The notes: generated by a model not told the origin, from the sequence alone. 62,034 nt of DNA from JAVBSX01 sp051660685 (GCA_051660685.1 JBOFQB010000077.1:1-62034); one strand, 5' to 3'. Numbered from the stretch's first letter, positions 1 to 8,947 are shown. A program made the numbers and translations.

Positions 1-1
1 G

Positions 2-1201
2 CTTGCCCGGATTCGTCAAGGAACCGATTCAGGACCGGTTTGTGTCGCGCGAACAGCCGATGATGCGGCTGCTATTATCTTTACAAGCGGGAGTACGGGG
101 GTTGCAAAAGGGGTACATTACACACATGGAATTTTTTGCACGCAGACCGAGGAGATACAAAAGCGACTTGGTATTCAACCGGGTGATGTTGATTTGGCGG
201 GATTCCCCTTTTTTGGGCTATTTAATGCGGCAATGGGGGTTACAGCTGTCATTCCTGACATGGATTCAAGTCGTCCGGCCCGTGTTGAACCGTCCAACAT
301 TGTTGAAGCAATCCGGGATTGGAACGTCAACCAATCCTTTGGTTCCCCCGCTCTTTGGAATCGCGTGATTGATTATTGTCTGGAAAACGGAATTCGTCTT
401 GAGACGCTCAAACGGACGATTTCGGCAGGTGCTCCGATTAACGCTTTGATGTTGGAACGGTTGCGGAATTGTATTGCTCAAGAGGGAGAGATTTATACGC
501 CCTATGGAGCGACAGAAGCATTGCCGGTTTCGGTCATTTCGGCAAGTGAAGTTCTTGGCGAGACTGTATATCAGACGAAATTGGGAGGGGGAATTTGTGT
601 TGGGAACCGATTTCCGACGATTTGTTGGAAAGTGGTGAAGATTACGGATGAACCGATTGGGGTTTTGGAAGAAGCCGAAGAGTGTCCGATTGGAGAAATC
701 GGGGAGTTGATTGTTTCAGGACCGCAAGTGACGACGAAGTATGTAACCCGGGTTGAAGCAAATGCGTTGTCAAAAATTGTGGACGAAACCGGTCGGATTT
801 GGCATAGAATGGGGGATGTCGGGTATTTGGACATGCAGGATCGGTTTTGGTTTTGCGGACGTAAAGCACATCGAGTTGAGACGAAGGAAGGACCACTTTA
901 TTCGATTCCTTGCGAGTCCGTCTTTAACGAACATCCCCGGGTTAACCGAACAGCTCTTGTCGGTTTGCCGATTCCCAACTGCACATTCAAGGAACCTTGC
1001 CTTTTCGTCGAGTGTCAACCGGGTTCCAAGCCGGTCAACGACGCGGAAAAAGCGGCGTTGATTGCCGAGTTGAAACAGTTGGGTTCCGCGCAGAAAATGA
1101 CGGCGGGGATTGGGCAATTTCGTTTTTCCGACTCCTTTCCGGTTGATGTTCGGCATAATGCGAAGATCAACAGAGAATATTTAGCGGAATTGGCGAGATA
1201 A
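2..1201 (+). CDS. oleC: Olefin beta-lactone synthetase OleC (5'-truncated by window edge)
   Basis: ANL-superfamily adenylating enzyme. The reading frame is open from base 2, well before the first internal ATG at 194, so the N-terminus lies outside the window. Visible motifs in order: P-loop IIFTSGSTGVAKGV (about 77-118), the segment FGSPALWNRV, YGATEALPV (about 502), HRMGDVGYLD (about 804), WFCGRKAHRV, IPCESVFNEHP and, near the end, HNAKINRE, which carries the expected C-terminal catalytic lysine. These phrases are characteristic of OleC, which converts beta-hydroxy acids to beta-lactones in long-chain olefin synthesis; OleB then decarboxylates the lactone. The convergent neighbour is OleA, which supports the call. 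OleB and OleD are not in the window. Alternative: another acyl-CoA synthetase, less likely given the HRMGD and GATEALPV context. Confidence 0.88.
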   Translation, partial: LARIRQGTDSGPVCVARTADDAAAIIFTSGSTGVAKGVHYTHGIFCTQTEEIQKRLGIQPGDVDLAGFPFFGLFNAAMGVTAVIPDMDSSRPARVEPSNIVEAIRDWNVNQSFGSPALWNRVIDYCLENGIRLETLKRTISAGAPINALMLERLRNCIAQEGEIYTPYGATEALPVSVISASEVLGETVYQTKLGGGICVGNRFPTICWKVVKITDEPIGVLEEAEECPIGEIGELIVSGPQVTTKYVTRVEANALSKIVDETGRIWHRMGDVGYLDMQDRFWFCGRKAHRVETKEGPLYSIPCESVFNEHPRVNRTALVGLPIPNCTFKEPCLFVECQPGSKPVNDAEKAALIAELKQLGSAQKMTAGIGQFRFSDSFPVDVRHNAKINREYLAELAR

Positions 1202-1206
1202 TAAAT

Positions 1207-1236
1207 CGGGTTGGGGGATTGGGGGGATTGGGGACG
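1207..1236. repeat. G-rich degenerate short tandem repeat
   Basis: Short run of GGGGATT-type heptamer-like units directly behind the oleC stop codon. The same type of sequence appears at 37381-37420, inverted at about 37505-37550, and at 44395-44425. It resembles the short tandemly repeated heptamers known from cyanobacterial intergenic DNA. No function is assigned. Confidence 0.5.
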
Positions 1237-1250
1237 CAAAGGACGACTAA

Positions 1251-1323
1251 GTTTAGCCGCAATACAACGTATCGCGCGTTCAGAACCGCCAAATACGCGC
1301 AGAACATTGTTCTGCGGCTAAAC
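1251..1323. repeat. Dispersed palindromic repeat, copy 1
   Basis: Lies in the 153-bp gap between convergent oleC and oleA. A perfect 11-bp inverted repeat (GTTTAGCCGCA at 1251-1261 and its complement at 1313-1323) encloses an inner palindrome around GCAGAACA/TGTTCTGC. The core ATCGCGCGTTCAGAACCGC recurs at 23499-23530 and, inverted, at 44431-44490. It could act as a bidirectional transcription stop here, but its recurrence points to a mobile or REP-like element. Confidence 0.65.
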
Positions 1324-1354
1324 GAAAAAGAGGGCGAGATAGGAAATCGGAGTC

Positions 1355-2404
1355 TTATGCCAAATCGACTGCGAGCATGAGAACGTTGATTCCTGAACCG
1401 ATCCCCATTAAAGCAATTCGGTCCCCTGATTTGGCGAAACCGCCCTCGATTCCAAGTGCAGCCGCAATCGGAAATGCTGTACTCCCCGTATTTCCCAAAT
1501 ATTCAATCGTCGAAAAATTTCGCTCAATCGGCAATCCTAAAGTCTCAAATAACAGTTGTTGGTGCATTTTGCCAACTTGATGACAGAAAAACCTGTCGAT
1601 TGAGTCCGACGAAGTATTGATTTCCTTGAGAAACCGATCAAAAGCAGATTTTGCGGTCTGGACCCCCTGTATCATCAGGTTTTCCGAATCCGTCCACATA
1701 ATCGGGTTCATTGTGTCCCCCCCCGCTTGATCGGTTGCACTTTGACACAATTCACAGAATTGTGTGTTTGCGTGAGTGATTCCGCCAATCAGACGGTTTT
1801 GTAGGCGGGAAATGGAACGATGTGTCAGTAAAACGGCTGCACTTCCAGAACCGATTGTCAAAGACGCAAACGCCTTTTTGATTCGATTGCGGTCCATTGT
1901 CATGTCGGAATTGAGCATACGGATCGTTGTTTCCATTAACGACCGACTACTTTCGGTTCCGAGGACGATTCCAGCTTCAATTTCTTCCCGTTCAATCATT
2001 CCGGCAATCTGCATCATTCCCGTTCCGATTCCCAGACAAGCGTTGGAAATGTCGAAAACCGCACATTCGTCGGGGAGTTGCAATTGGCGATGTACGCGAC
2101 AGGCGGTTGCGGGTTCGAGGTAGTCCCGACAAACAGAAGCGTGAATCAAGGCCCCGATTTTTTGAGGGTTGAAATTCGTTTGTTCGAGAAGGAGTTGACC
2201 GGTTTTAACGCTTTGTTCACCCGGAAGTAGGCCGGATTTCCAGATTCGCCGTTCACGAATTCCGGTCATAAGCTCAAGACGACCTTCTGGAAGTTTTAGG
2301 CGTTGATAAACGGGACTGAGCATTTGTTCCAATTCCGCCGTTGTGACAATTTCGTCCGGCAAAGTATAGGCAAATGCTTCAACGCAAACATTGTTGTATT
2401 TCAT
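1355..2404 (-). CDS. oleA: OleA-like thiolase-fold condensing enzyme
   Basis: 349-residue thiolase-superfamily protein of the FabH/KAS-III type. Catalytic residues are visible: Cys123 in SNACLGIG, His275 in FFCHQVGKMHQQ and Asn305 in LGNTGSTA. The phrase CRDYLEPATACRVH (Glu97) matches the region that in OleA supplies a glutamate to the partner subunit, and INDR-type GIRERR follows the N-terminal strand. OleA joins two fatty acyl-CoAs head to head to give a beta-keto acid for the olefin pathway. The gene faces oleC across 153 bp, so the two are not in one operon here. A FabH or other KAS-III role is possible, but the NACLG and EPATACRVH context and the oleC neighbour favour OleA. Start is the first ATG; no strong ribosome-binding site is visible. 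Confidence 0.82.
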   Translation of the reverse strand: MKYNNVCVEAFAYTLPDEIVTTAELEQMLSPVYQRLKLPEGRLELMTGIRERRIWKSGLLPGEQSVKTGQLLLEQTNFNPQKIGALIHASVCRDYLEPATACRVHRQLQLPDECAVFDISNACLGIGTGMMQIAGMIEREEIEAGIVLGTESSRSLMETTIRMLNSDMTMDRNRIKKAFASLTIGSGSAAVLLTHRSISRLQNRLIGGITHANTQFCELCQSATDQAGGDTMNPIMWTDSENLMIQGVQTAKSAFDRFLKEINTSSDSIDRFFCHQVGKMHQQLLFETLGLPIERNFSTIEYLGNTGSTAFPIAAALGIEGGFAKSGDRIALMGIGSGINVLMLAVDLA

Positions 2405-2885
2405 GGTTGGTTCAGATTCAAAAGTTAGGACGTCAATGTTTTAGGTTTTGTTGGATCATGCGTCAAAATGTTGGGGTTATTTTTGACTTGTTTAACAACT
2501 TAAAAAATTTCTATCTGTTCAAGTGAGGGTTGAATTTTTTTTGGAAGTACGGATTACCAGATAAATTTTGTGTGAATTGTTGTTGGTCCAGACTCCTGAC
2601 GATCAGTCCCCCAAAAGAACTGTCAAGTTGTTTTGGGGGAGATGTTTCTCGCAGAGTCGCAAAGGACGCAGAGATTGGTGTCTTCTCTGCGTCTTGGCGA
2701 ACACCGCGCGAGTCTCCTGTTCCTGTATCCTTTTTCATATCTGTTTGGATTACTTTGTGAACCCTATACGACTACTGATTAATTTTCTGAGAAATTATCC
2801 TGATTTTTGTGGTTCAGCAAAAAAATACCAAACACTGAACAGCAGAAAAAAATTTTTTTAGTGCATTGACTGGTTGTCGGACAAG
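2405..2885. repeat. Gene-free spacer with two hairpin repeats
   Basis: 481 bp without a convincing gene. It holds a perfect 9-bp inverted repeat CCCCCAAAA/TTTTGGGGG at 2608-2639 with a 14-nt loop. Next to it (about 2651-2700) is an inverted repeat built from CGCAAAGGACGCAGAG and CTCTGCGTCTTGGCG. The second belongs to a type of CGCAGAG-rich palindrome seen dispersed in many environmental bacterial genomes. Small reading frames crossing these repeats on both strands are palindrome artefacts. Confidence 0.6.
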
Positions 2886-4394
2886 TTATTTTTGACCGAG
2901 GAGGTAACAGGCTAAGGACGCGGGGATTTTGACGACTTGGGTCTTTTCGCAGGTGAAAACGTCCAGATCATCCGGTTCTTTGGTAATGACATACGCAACA
3001 TCCGGCTCACGTTCTTTGCAGAATTCAAGGAGTCCGCGAATATACTTTGTCGTCGTCTGTTCCCGGGATCGGTATTTGATTTCAAAGGGTGTTCGTTTTT
3101 CACCTTCTTCCAACACCAGATCGACTTCGCGGTCATTTTTTCCTTTCCAATAGGAGAAACGGAGTCCTCCTGTCTGAACGGACTCGAATGCAAGGTGTTT
3201 GTAGACCGTTGATTCGACGATACTGCCAAGTTGAGTTGCATTTTCAAGGGGTTCTCGACCTCGCAAAAAAACGGCTGTTGCGATTGACGGATCGGCAAGG
3301 TAGAACTTGTATCGACCGCGTAAAACCTCTTTGCCGTATCCGAAAGGGCGTAAACGACTTAGCAAATGCGTTGCCTCAAAAAAGCTCAAATAACGTTCAA
3401 TCGTTGGTCGTTTCACATTCAGGGAATCACAAACGGCCGCAAAATCGAAAATGGATCCGTCATGCAAGCAGAGATAGAGGAACAGTTGTTCTAACTGCAA
3501 GACTTGACGAACGCCGAACAAAGCGGTCATATCCCGTTTGAGAATTTTATCAACAATATCTTCTCGCAAAAGACGTTGAACGACGGGAATTTCCTCGATT
3601 TTGGCACAACCGGGAAAACCGCCCCGAATCAGGTATTCGTGAAAATAGGGGGTCAACTTTCTTGCGATTTCGGCAAAACGAATTCGGTCCCGCTCCAACA
3701 TGCCCGCCAATTCCTGCAAAGAACACTTACACAATCCCTCTTTGGAAGAATTCTGGTTTGCATGATCGCTCAAATGTTGTCTCTCTTTCGTCCCTGCAAT
3801 GTCCTCAAGAGGATTCTCTTTTCGTAAGAGCAAATACTCGTAAAAGGAGAGTGTCGGCAGTTTCAGGGTCAACCAACGACCGACACCTGATTCGGCGTTT
3901 TGATCGAGCAATGAAACGGCGGAACCGGTTGCAGCAATTCGCCGAGTCTTGTTGAAGTCCGTCTCATGTTTCAACCAGGTTCCCCAATGTTCCATGAATT
4001 GCAATTCGTCGAGAAACAGGTATTCAAAGTCGGGAAGTTTCTTATCCCGGCGTTTTTGTCGGGGGACGTATTCCCGCCAAATCTGCATAACTCTTTCCTG
4101 ACCGATCAGTTTTAAGAGCGGATGATCGAATGTTGCATAAAGGACATTTTCGGCGGGAACACCACGTTGAAGCAAATGTCGAATTGCTTGTCGAAACAGG
4201 GTTGTTTTGCCGACTTGACGAGGACCGATTAGGAGGAGAGAACGTTCGATTTGCGGCGATTCGGCCCAATCGAGGATCGAGCGGAACATGGGACGTTCCC
4301 AATTGGGCAGATCGGCAACATCCCCGCTGCTCCACCAAGGGTTAAATTGCCGCAAAACGGCTATTATTTCTTCCGGTTGTATGACGATGCTCAT
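2886..4394 (-). CDS. AAA ATPase with DUF4143 domain
   Basis: 502 residues. Walker A GPRQVGKTT at residues 57-65 and Walker B YLFLDELQ are followed by a sensor-like IAATGSAVS, giving the N-terminal AAA_14 ATPase domain. The phrase LPTLSFYEYLLL is typical of the family. The C-terminal half has DUF4143 features, ending in a nuclease-like FEIKYRSRE segment (Asp-Leu-Val-Leu-Glu then Glu-Ile-Lys). Such ATPases are common in variable copy number in anaerobes and archaea; their role is unknown. The start is preceded at 41 bp by a palindrome that recurs twice further upstream, so the gene may be autoregulated. No partner gene is adjacent. Confidence 0.85.
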   Translation of the reverse strand: MSIVIQPEEIIAVLRQFNPWWSSGDVADLPNWERPMFRSILDWAESPQIERSLLLIGPRQVGKTTLFRQAIRHLLQRGVPAENVLYATFDHPLLKLIGQERVMQIWREYVPRQKRRDKKLPDFEYLFLDELQFMEHWGTWLKHETDFNKTRRIAATGSAVSLLDQNAESGVGRWLTLKLPTLSFYEYLLLRKENPLEDIAGTKERQHLSDHANQNSSKEGLCKCSLQELAGMLERDRIRFAEIARKLTPYFHEYLIRGGFPGCAKIEEIPVVQRLLREDIVDKILKRDMTALFGVRQVLQLEQLFLYLCLHDGSIFDFAAVCDSLNVKRPTIERYLSFFEATHLLSRLRPFGYGKEVLRGRYKFYLADPSIATAVFLRGREPLENATQLGSIVESTVYKHLAFESVQTGGLRFSYWKGKNDREVDLVLEEGEKRTPFEIKYRSREQTTTKYIRGLLEFCKEREPDVAYVITKEPDDLDVFTCEKTQVVKIPASLACYLLGQK

Positions 4395-4434
4395 TTTGCG
4401 CCCTGAAATCAGTGAATTGTGACTATACTCTCAA

Positions 4435-4837
4435 TATAGTGATAGTATACATTAACTAAATAAAATAGACAAGACCTTTCATCAACATTTTGGAAGAAGT
4501 TTCTTGCAAAGTTCTTCCGAGCGGTCAATTGCCAATTGAAAAGCAGCAGACAATTTATTAAGAAGGACCCCATTTCTGAGATTTAATGCCTGAAAATAAT
4601 CGAATAGACACTAAAACTACAATTTAGTTTATGTATAGATTAACTAAATACATATAAATAAGTCATTCAGCTGTTTTTGGGAAGAATTTTCTGGTAAAGT
4701 CTTTCTGACGGGTTGTTCGTGAATTGAAAACGAAGCCGATGTTGCTTTCAAGAATGTTCTATTTCAAAGGTTTTATACCATAAAAAAAGAAAAAAGACAC
4801 TAAAATTACATTTTAGTGCATGTATACATTAACTAAA
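4435..4837. repeat. Three 26-bp palindromes in a 188-bp tandem repeat array
   Basis: The 451-bp gap upstream of the DUF4143 ATPase is a diverged tandem duplication. A 26-bp palindrome of form TTTAGT-N2-ATGTATACAT-N2-ACTAAA occurs at 4435-4460, 4623-4648 and 4812-4837, spaced 188 and 189 bp. The spacer DNA between them is also related: GAAGAAGTTTCTTGCAAAG at about 4493 corresponds to GAAGAATTTTCTGGTAAAG at about 4681. The palindromes are better conserved than the spacers, which suggests selection as protein-binding sites. No open frame spans the array. Confidence 0.75.
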
Positions 4838-4845
4838 TAGGTATT

Positions 4846-5775
4846 TTAAGAACATTTAGCGATTTTTGGGTCATTACTTAGAATTCCCAAATCAAACTCT
4901 TCGAGAATCCGAACATACTGTTCATCCGTCTGACCTCGCTCTTCAACAGAGACCCAACCGTTAAAACCCACATTCTCCAACACATCCCGAACTGCTTTCC
5001 AATCAATCGTCGACTCCTGAACCTGACTCCATGTTCCCTCTCCTCCTCCCCGTTTCCCGCGTTCACGTTCAATTCGGTATCCTTTGACGTGCATTTTGAC
5101 CAATGTCGGACCAAGAGCCTGAATCCACAATTCGGGACGGGAATACTTCGCACAATTTGCCGTATCAAAGTAACTCCCAATCCAAGGAGAACCAAAATAC
5201 TCAATCAGGGCCGCAAAATGTTCCGGCGTACACCACAAATTGTTCCAGACCTGTTCTATACTCAGAATAACCCCTTCTTTTGCCGCAATCGGAATCAGCT
5301 CCTCAAACGCTCGCAACGTCATGTCCGTCGATTCGTTATATCGCGCAATATAATCGACATAATCCGAATTATCCCCCGACACAAGCGATTTGACCTGCAA
5401 TGTTCCCGGGTTAAAATCAATGTCAAAATTCCAAAAATCGGGCATGACCATTCCGTCCGGGATCGAACAGGGAACAAAGAGAACATTCGACGCTCCATAA
5501 GCAGCTGCAACACGGATCGCCGCTTTTGTCTCCTCGATTGATTCACGACGAACGGATTCTTCAAGACAGTTAAACTGGGCCCGACCTCGCATCACCGAAT
5601 GAACGGGAAAATCGTGCTTTTCAGTAATCAGACGCCATTTCAGGGCGTCTGAAACAGGAATGTTCCAACTCTTGACCTCCATTCCCTGAAAACCGATTGA
5701 CTTCCAATGCTCGCAAAGTTCCTCGGTCGGGACAACGTCAATCTTGGATTTGAACAATTGCGTCTTGTAGGTCAT
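4846..5775 (-). CDS. Sugar phosphate isomerase/epimerase-like TIM barrel
   Basis: 309-residue xylose-isomerase-like (AP endonuclease 2 fold) TIM barrel. Landmarks: LSIEQVWNNLWCTPEHF, SPWIGSYFDTANC, LVKMHVKGY and the closing GWVSVEERG, supplying the acidic and His metal ligands expected of this fold. The frame is open to a TTG at 5805 overlapping the previous stop, but ATG at 5775 (MTYKTQ) is preferred because a GAGG-type ribosome-binding site precedes it. It follows the MoxR gene by 26 bp and is probably cotranscribed. Members of this family isomerise or epimerise sugars and inositols and often work with Gfo/Idh/MocA oxidoreductases; one of those sits at 36.2 kb. The substrate cannot be read from sequence. 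Confidence 0.8.
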   Translation of the reverse strand: MTYKTQLFKSKIDVVPTEELCEHWKSIGFQGMEVKSWNIPVSDALKWRLITEKHDFPVHSVMRGRAQFNCLEESVRRESIEETKAAIRVAAAYGASNVLFVPCSIPDGMVMPDFWNFDIDFNPGTLQVKSLVSGDNSDYVDYIARYNESTDMTLRAFEELIPIAAKEGVILSIEQVWNNLWCTPEHFAALIEYFGSPWIGSYFDTANCAKYSRPELWIQALGPTLVKMHVKGYRIERERGKRGGGEGTWSQVQESTIDWKAVRDVLENVGFNGWVSVEERGQTDEQYVRILEEFDLGILSNDPKIAKCS

Positions 5776-5801
5776 TTCCCGCCTCATCCTAAATCTGACT
5801 G

Positions 5802-6863
5802 TCAAGCCCGTTTTTCGAGTTTCTCAATTGAAGGGGTTGGAATCGTCTCCAACAACTTCGCAATCAACATTTCATTCGTCATTCCTTCAGCTTGTGCTTG
5901 AAAATTTGTGCTGATTCGATGTCGCAAAACCGGAATCGCAACACTCCGAATATCATCAATCGCAACCGAAAAACGACCGTCCATTGCCGCAATCGCTTTT
6001 CCCCCGTTGATCAAAAATTGGCCCGCTCGCGGTCCCGCCCCCCAATCAACCAACTCCTGAACAAATTTCGGTGTACTCACGTCTTTGGGACGCGTTGCCC
6101 GGACCAAACGAGCGACATACTGAACAATGTAGGGACTAACGGCAATGTTACTAATCAACTTCTGCAAATTCGCAATCACCTTCCCCGTCATGATCTTTCG
6201 TATCTCAACCTTCTCTCCCCGCGTTGTCGTCGAGAGTATCCGCTCCTCCTCCTCAAGAGTCGGATAATCAATCTTGATGTTGAACATGAACCGGTCCAAC
6301 TGCGCTTCTGGAAGAGGATACGTCCCCTCTTGTTCAATCGGGTTCTGCGTCGCAATCGTGAAAAACGGTTCAGGAAGAGCATACGTCATCTGCCCTATCG
6401 TTATCTCCCGTTCCTGCATTGCTTGCAAAAGTGCTGCTTGCGTTTTCGGCGGGGTTCGGTTGATTTCATCCGCAAGAAGAATGTTCGTAAAAACAGGACC
6501 GCGAACAAAACGAAAATTACGTCGTCCATGCTCATCCTCATCCAAAACATTGGTCCCTGTTATATCAGAGGGCATAAGATCAGGCGTAAACTGAATCCGC
6601 TTGAAATCCATGTCCAGAATCCGCGCAATCGTACTCACCATAAGTGTCTTCGCCAATCCGGGGACCCCTTCCAACAAACAATGTCCCCGCGTAAAAATCG
6701 CCGCAAAAATCTGCCGAATAACACTTGATTGTCCAATGATGACCTTGCCCAATTCCTCCTGCATGATTCGGCAATGTTGCCCGAATTCCTGCAAAACATC
6801 TCCGATGTTGCGCGTTTTAGGTCCTGATTGGTTCGGAGAAGGCGAAAATGAATCGTTGGACAT
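5802..6863 (-). CDS. MoxR-family AAA+ ATPase
   Basis: 353 residues. Walker A GVPGLAKT at residues 66-73, Walker B ILLADEINR, the sensor region TIATQNPIEQEGTYPLPEAQLDRF and the C-terminal lid are all intact. MoxR ATPases act as chaperones for the maturation of metalloenzymes or surface complexes, usually beside DUF58 and von Willebrand A-domain proteins. No such partner follows here; the gene sits between a TPR lipoprotein (28 bp upstream) and a sugar isomerase-like gene (26 bp downstream), so the usual operon is missing. The first ATG is used; the ribosome-binding site is weak. Confidence 0.93.
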   Translation of the reverse strand: MSNDSFSPSPNQSGPKTRNIGDVLQEFGQHCRIMQEELGKVIIGQSSVIRQIFAAIFTRGHCLLEGVPGLAKTLMVSTIARILDMDFKRIQFTPDLMPSDITGTNVLDEDEHGRRNFRFVRGPVFTNILLADEINRTPPKTQAALLQAMQEREITIGQMTYALPEPFFTIATQNPIEQEGTYPLPEAQLDRFMFNIKIDYPTLEEEERILSTTTRGEKVEIRKIMTGKVIANLQKLISNIAVSPYIVQYVARLVRATRPKDVSTPKFVQELVDWGAGPRAGQFLINGGKAIAAMDGRFSVAIDDIRSVAIPVLRHRISTNFQAQAEGMTNEMLIAKLLETIPTPSIEKLEKRA

Positions 6864-6891
6864 ACCCGTTGAAAAAAAGTTGGAATCTTTA

Positions 6892-8856
6892 TTACGGAGA
6901 GACTGTTTCTCCGAGAAGTGTTCCCCGATCTGAATTCAAAAAGAAATCCAGTTCAACTCCGGGATACACCCCCGCATGTACTCTATCCCCTTGTATCGGA
7001 TTTGGCAAGGGACCCGTTCTGCTCCATTCCGTTTCGTAGTTCACCTGCTGAATCGGATACTGAAGAGTATTTATCAAAACCACATCACTTGTTTGATTCG
7101 ATTCATCTTGCTCAAAATCATATAAACCAAAAAATTGTCCGTCTTCCTGTATTGCAGGAGGAGCAAAAGAAAACGGAACCGAATCAGAATCAAGCGGCGA
7201 ATAGAGTAATCCTTCTGAAAGACTTTCTGAAGATTCCAATCCAGACATCCTTGATGATTCCGGTTGTTGTATCAGTTGTTGTTCCAATTGAACCCCTTGC
7301 GCTGAAGAGAAGGTTGGATTCAGCCCGTTCAACGCAACACCTTGTTCTTCAACCGGTCGTTGTGCAATCATACGTCGTTTAGGTTGGACATCCCCTCTCA
7401 TTTGTGCAACAGGTTCAGCAGATTCCAGAGATTGCGTTGTTACAGATGAGAAAGAGTCAATCGACCCGGGGACGGGAACCGGCGTTGCCCCAATCGGTTC
7501 CTGAGGAATCGACCCGTTTGGAACCGGTTCATAACGATTCGGTTCGTAAAAAATCGGCTCTCCCGCTTCTACTCCACTTGGGATCAATTCATAAGGAACT
7601 GGTCGTTGCTCAAATTTTCCCTCAACCGTTCCATTATCAAATCCGTTACCAAAAAATTCATCATTAGCCGTCTCATTCAATGCAGGTTGTAAACTCATCT
7701 CATTTGTTAAAACCGGCGAACCAACCGTATATCCTTTTGCAGCAACATTCGGCAATTCGGTCAATTGCGGTTCCCGATTGACCCTATGAACCGTTTCTTC
7801 AGCAACCAGTCCGTTGTTTGGACTCGTCAACAGATTGGGTTCTGATGCTGCGAAAACCGGTTGCGGTGTTTGCAAGACTTGCGACGAAGATGTCGGCGAT
7901 GTCGCAACAGTCAAACCTTCTAAATGCTCGGTCGGGAAAGGAGGGGGTAAAACCGGAGTTGGAGCTGATTGGGCAAGCGATCCCGGAACAGGCGGGGTCC
8001 CCAAATTGTTAGGTGCATTGACAGGAGTAATGACCCCTCCTCGTATAGAATCAAAACGTTGACTGATTCGGCCCATATCAGCAATCGTGCGACCATACGT
8101 CAACAATTCAAGAGGTGTTTCTTCCAATTCGTCCATCATTTGGTTGAATTCACCTTTTTTCAACTCGGGCATATTCGGAACAGTCCGATTTGCAACCAAT
8201 GCTCGCTCTTCAAAAATTTCAGCATCCTGTACTTTTCCAAGAGAGCGATTGATTGCGGCGATTTCACGATAAGCGTTTGCTTCTCCAATCGACTCTTTGA
8301 GAAAACGTAATGCTTCAACCGGACGATTCTGAACAGTAAGAGTATGTCCGGCAAAAAACAGTAACTTGCGACTTTCAGGAGCCGTAATCAACGCATTTTT
8401 AACGACGATTTCAGCATCTTGGAAACGGTTCTGATCGCAAAGATACTGCGCAAAATCACAAGCCAATTCTGAATTATCCCCCCCATACTGGAGAGCTTTG
8501 TGATAATAGTTTTCCGCACTTTTCACATCATTTTTTCGGGCTGCAAGAATCGCCAAACGATGATACGGTCCCCCGAGATACTGACCGGCATCTTTTTTCT
8601 TCTCATTAAAGGTGACACATTGCAGGTATGCCAATTCCGCTCCCTGATAATCTCCGCGACGTTCGGCATTCAAACCCGTTGCAAAATACTGATTACTCTG
8701 CTGCAAAACCAAACGTTCCTCGTCAGCACTCATTCTCTTTTCCCGCTTAGGAGCAGGACCGCTCGCATATTGCAGCTTTGCTGCTGAAAAGCAACCTGAA
8801 GTACACAAGGTCAAAATCAAGAAAGGAACAAAATAAACGATAAAAGAAGTACGCAT
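6892..8856 (-). CDS. TPR-containing lipoprotein
   Basis: 654 residues from the ATG at 8856, chosen because a GAGGA site lies just upstream and the protein then begins with a lipoprotein signal (MRTSFIVYFVPFLILTLC, cleavage before the Cys of TSGC). The frame runs 51 codons further upstream, through degenerate tandem repeats, and that part is rejected. Residues about 45-250 form TPR-like helical pairs (ERRGDYQGAELAYLQ, NDVKSAENYYHKALQYG, NRFQDAEIVVKNAL). From about residue 300 the protein turns into a Pro/Gln/Ser/Glu-rich low-complexity tail with no recognisable domain. Likely an outer-surface or periplasmic scaffold; exact role unknown. It starts a minus-strand run with moxR and the isomerase-like gene. 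Confidence 0.7.
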   Translation of the reverse strand: MRTSFIVYFVPFLILTLCTSGCFSAAKLQYASGPAPKREKRMSADEERLVLQQSNQYFATGLNAERRGDYQGAELAYLQCVTFNEKKKDAGQYLGGPYHRLAILAARKNDVKSAENYYHKALQYGGDNSELACDFAQYLCDQNRFQDAEIVVKNALITAPESRKLLFFAGHTLTVQNRPVEALRFLKESIGEANAYREIAAINRSLGKVQDAEIFEERALVANRTVPNMPELKKGEFNQMMDELEETPLELLTYGRTIADMGRISQRFDSIRGGVITPVNAPNNLGTPPVPGSLAQSAPTPVLPPPFPTEHLEGLTVATSPTSSSQVLQTPQPVFAASEPNLLTSPNNGLVAEETVHRVNREPQLTELPNVAAKGYTVGSPVLTNEMSLQPALNETANDEFFGNGFDNGTVEGKFEQRPVPYELIPSGVEAGEPIFYEPNRYEPVPNGSIPQEPIGATPVPVPGSIDSFSSVTTQSLESAEPVAQMRGDVQPKRRMIAQRPVEEQGVALNGLNPTFSSAQGVQLEQQLIQQPESSRMSGLESSESLSEGLLYSPLDSDSVPFSFAPPAIQEDGQFFGLYDFEQDESNQTSDVVLINTLQYPIQQVNYETEWSRTGPLPNPIQGDRVHAGVYPGVELDFFLNSDRGTLLGETVSP

Positions 8857-8947
8857 GAAATCCTCAACTTGACGGTTTGTAACCAAAAATTCGCTTGGTT
8901 GTTTTCTATAAATGTTGGACGTTGTTTGACCAACCGGGTTTATGATC

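Noticed and set aside
2511..2760. Two opposed frames of about 75 codons
   Set aside because: Both cross the CCCCCAAAA and CGCAGAG palindromes and mirror each other; palindrome artefacts.
4395..4845. CRISPR or iteron origin interpretation of the 188-bp repeats
   Set aside because: Only three units, spacers are related to each other, and no replication gene is adjacent.
5776..5805. TTG start for the isomerase-like gene
   Set aside because: It adds ten basic residues and overlaps the moxR stop; ATG 5775 has a better ribosome-binding context.
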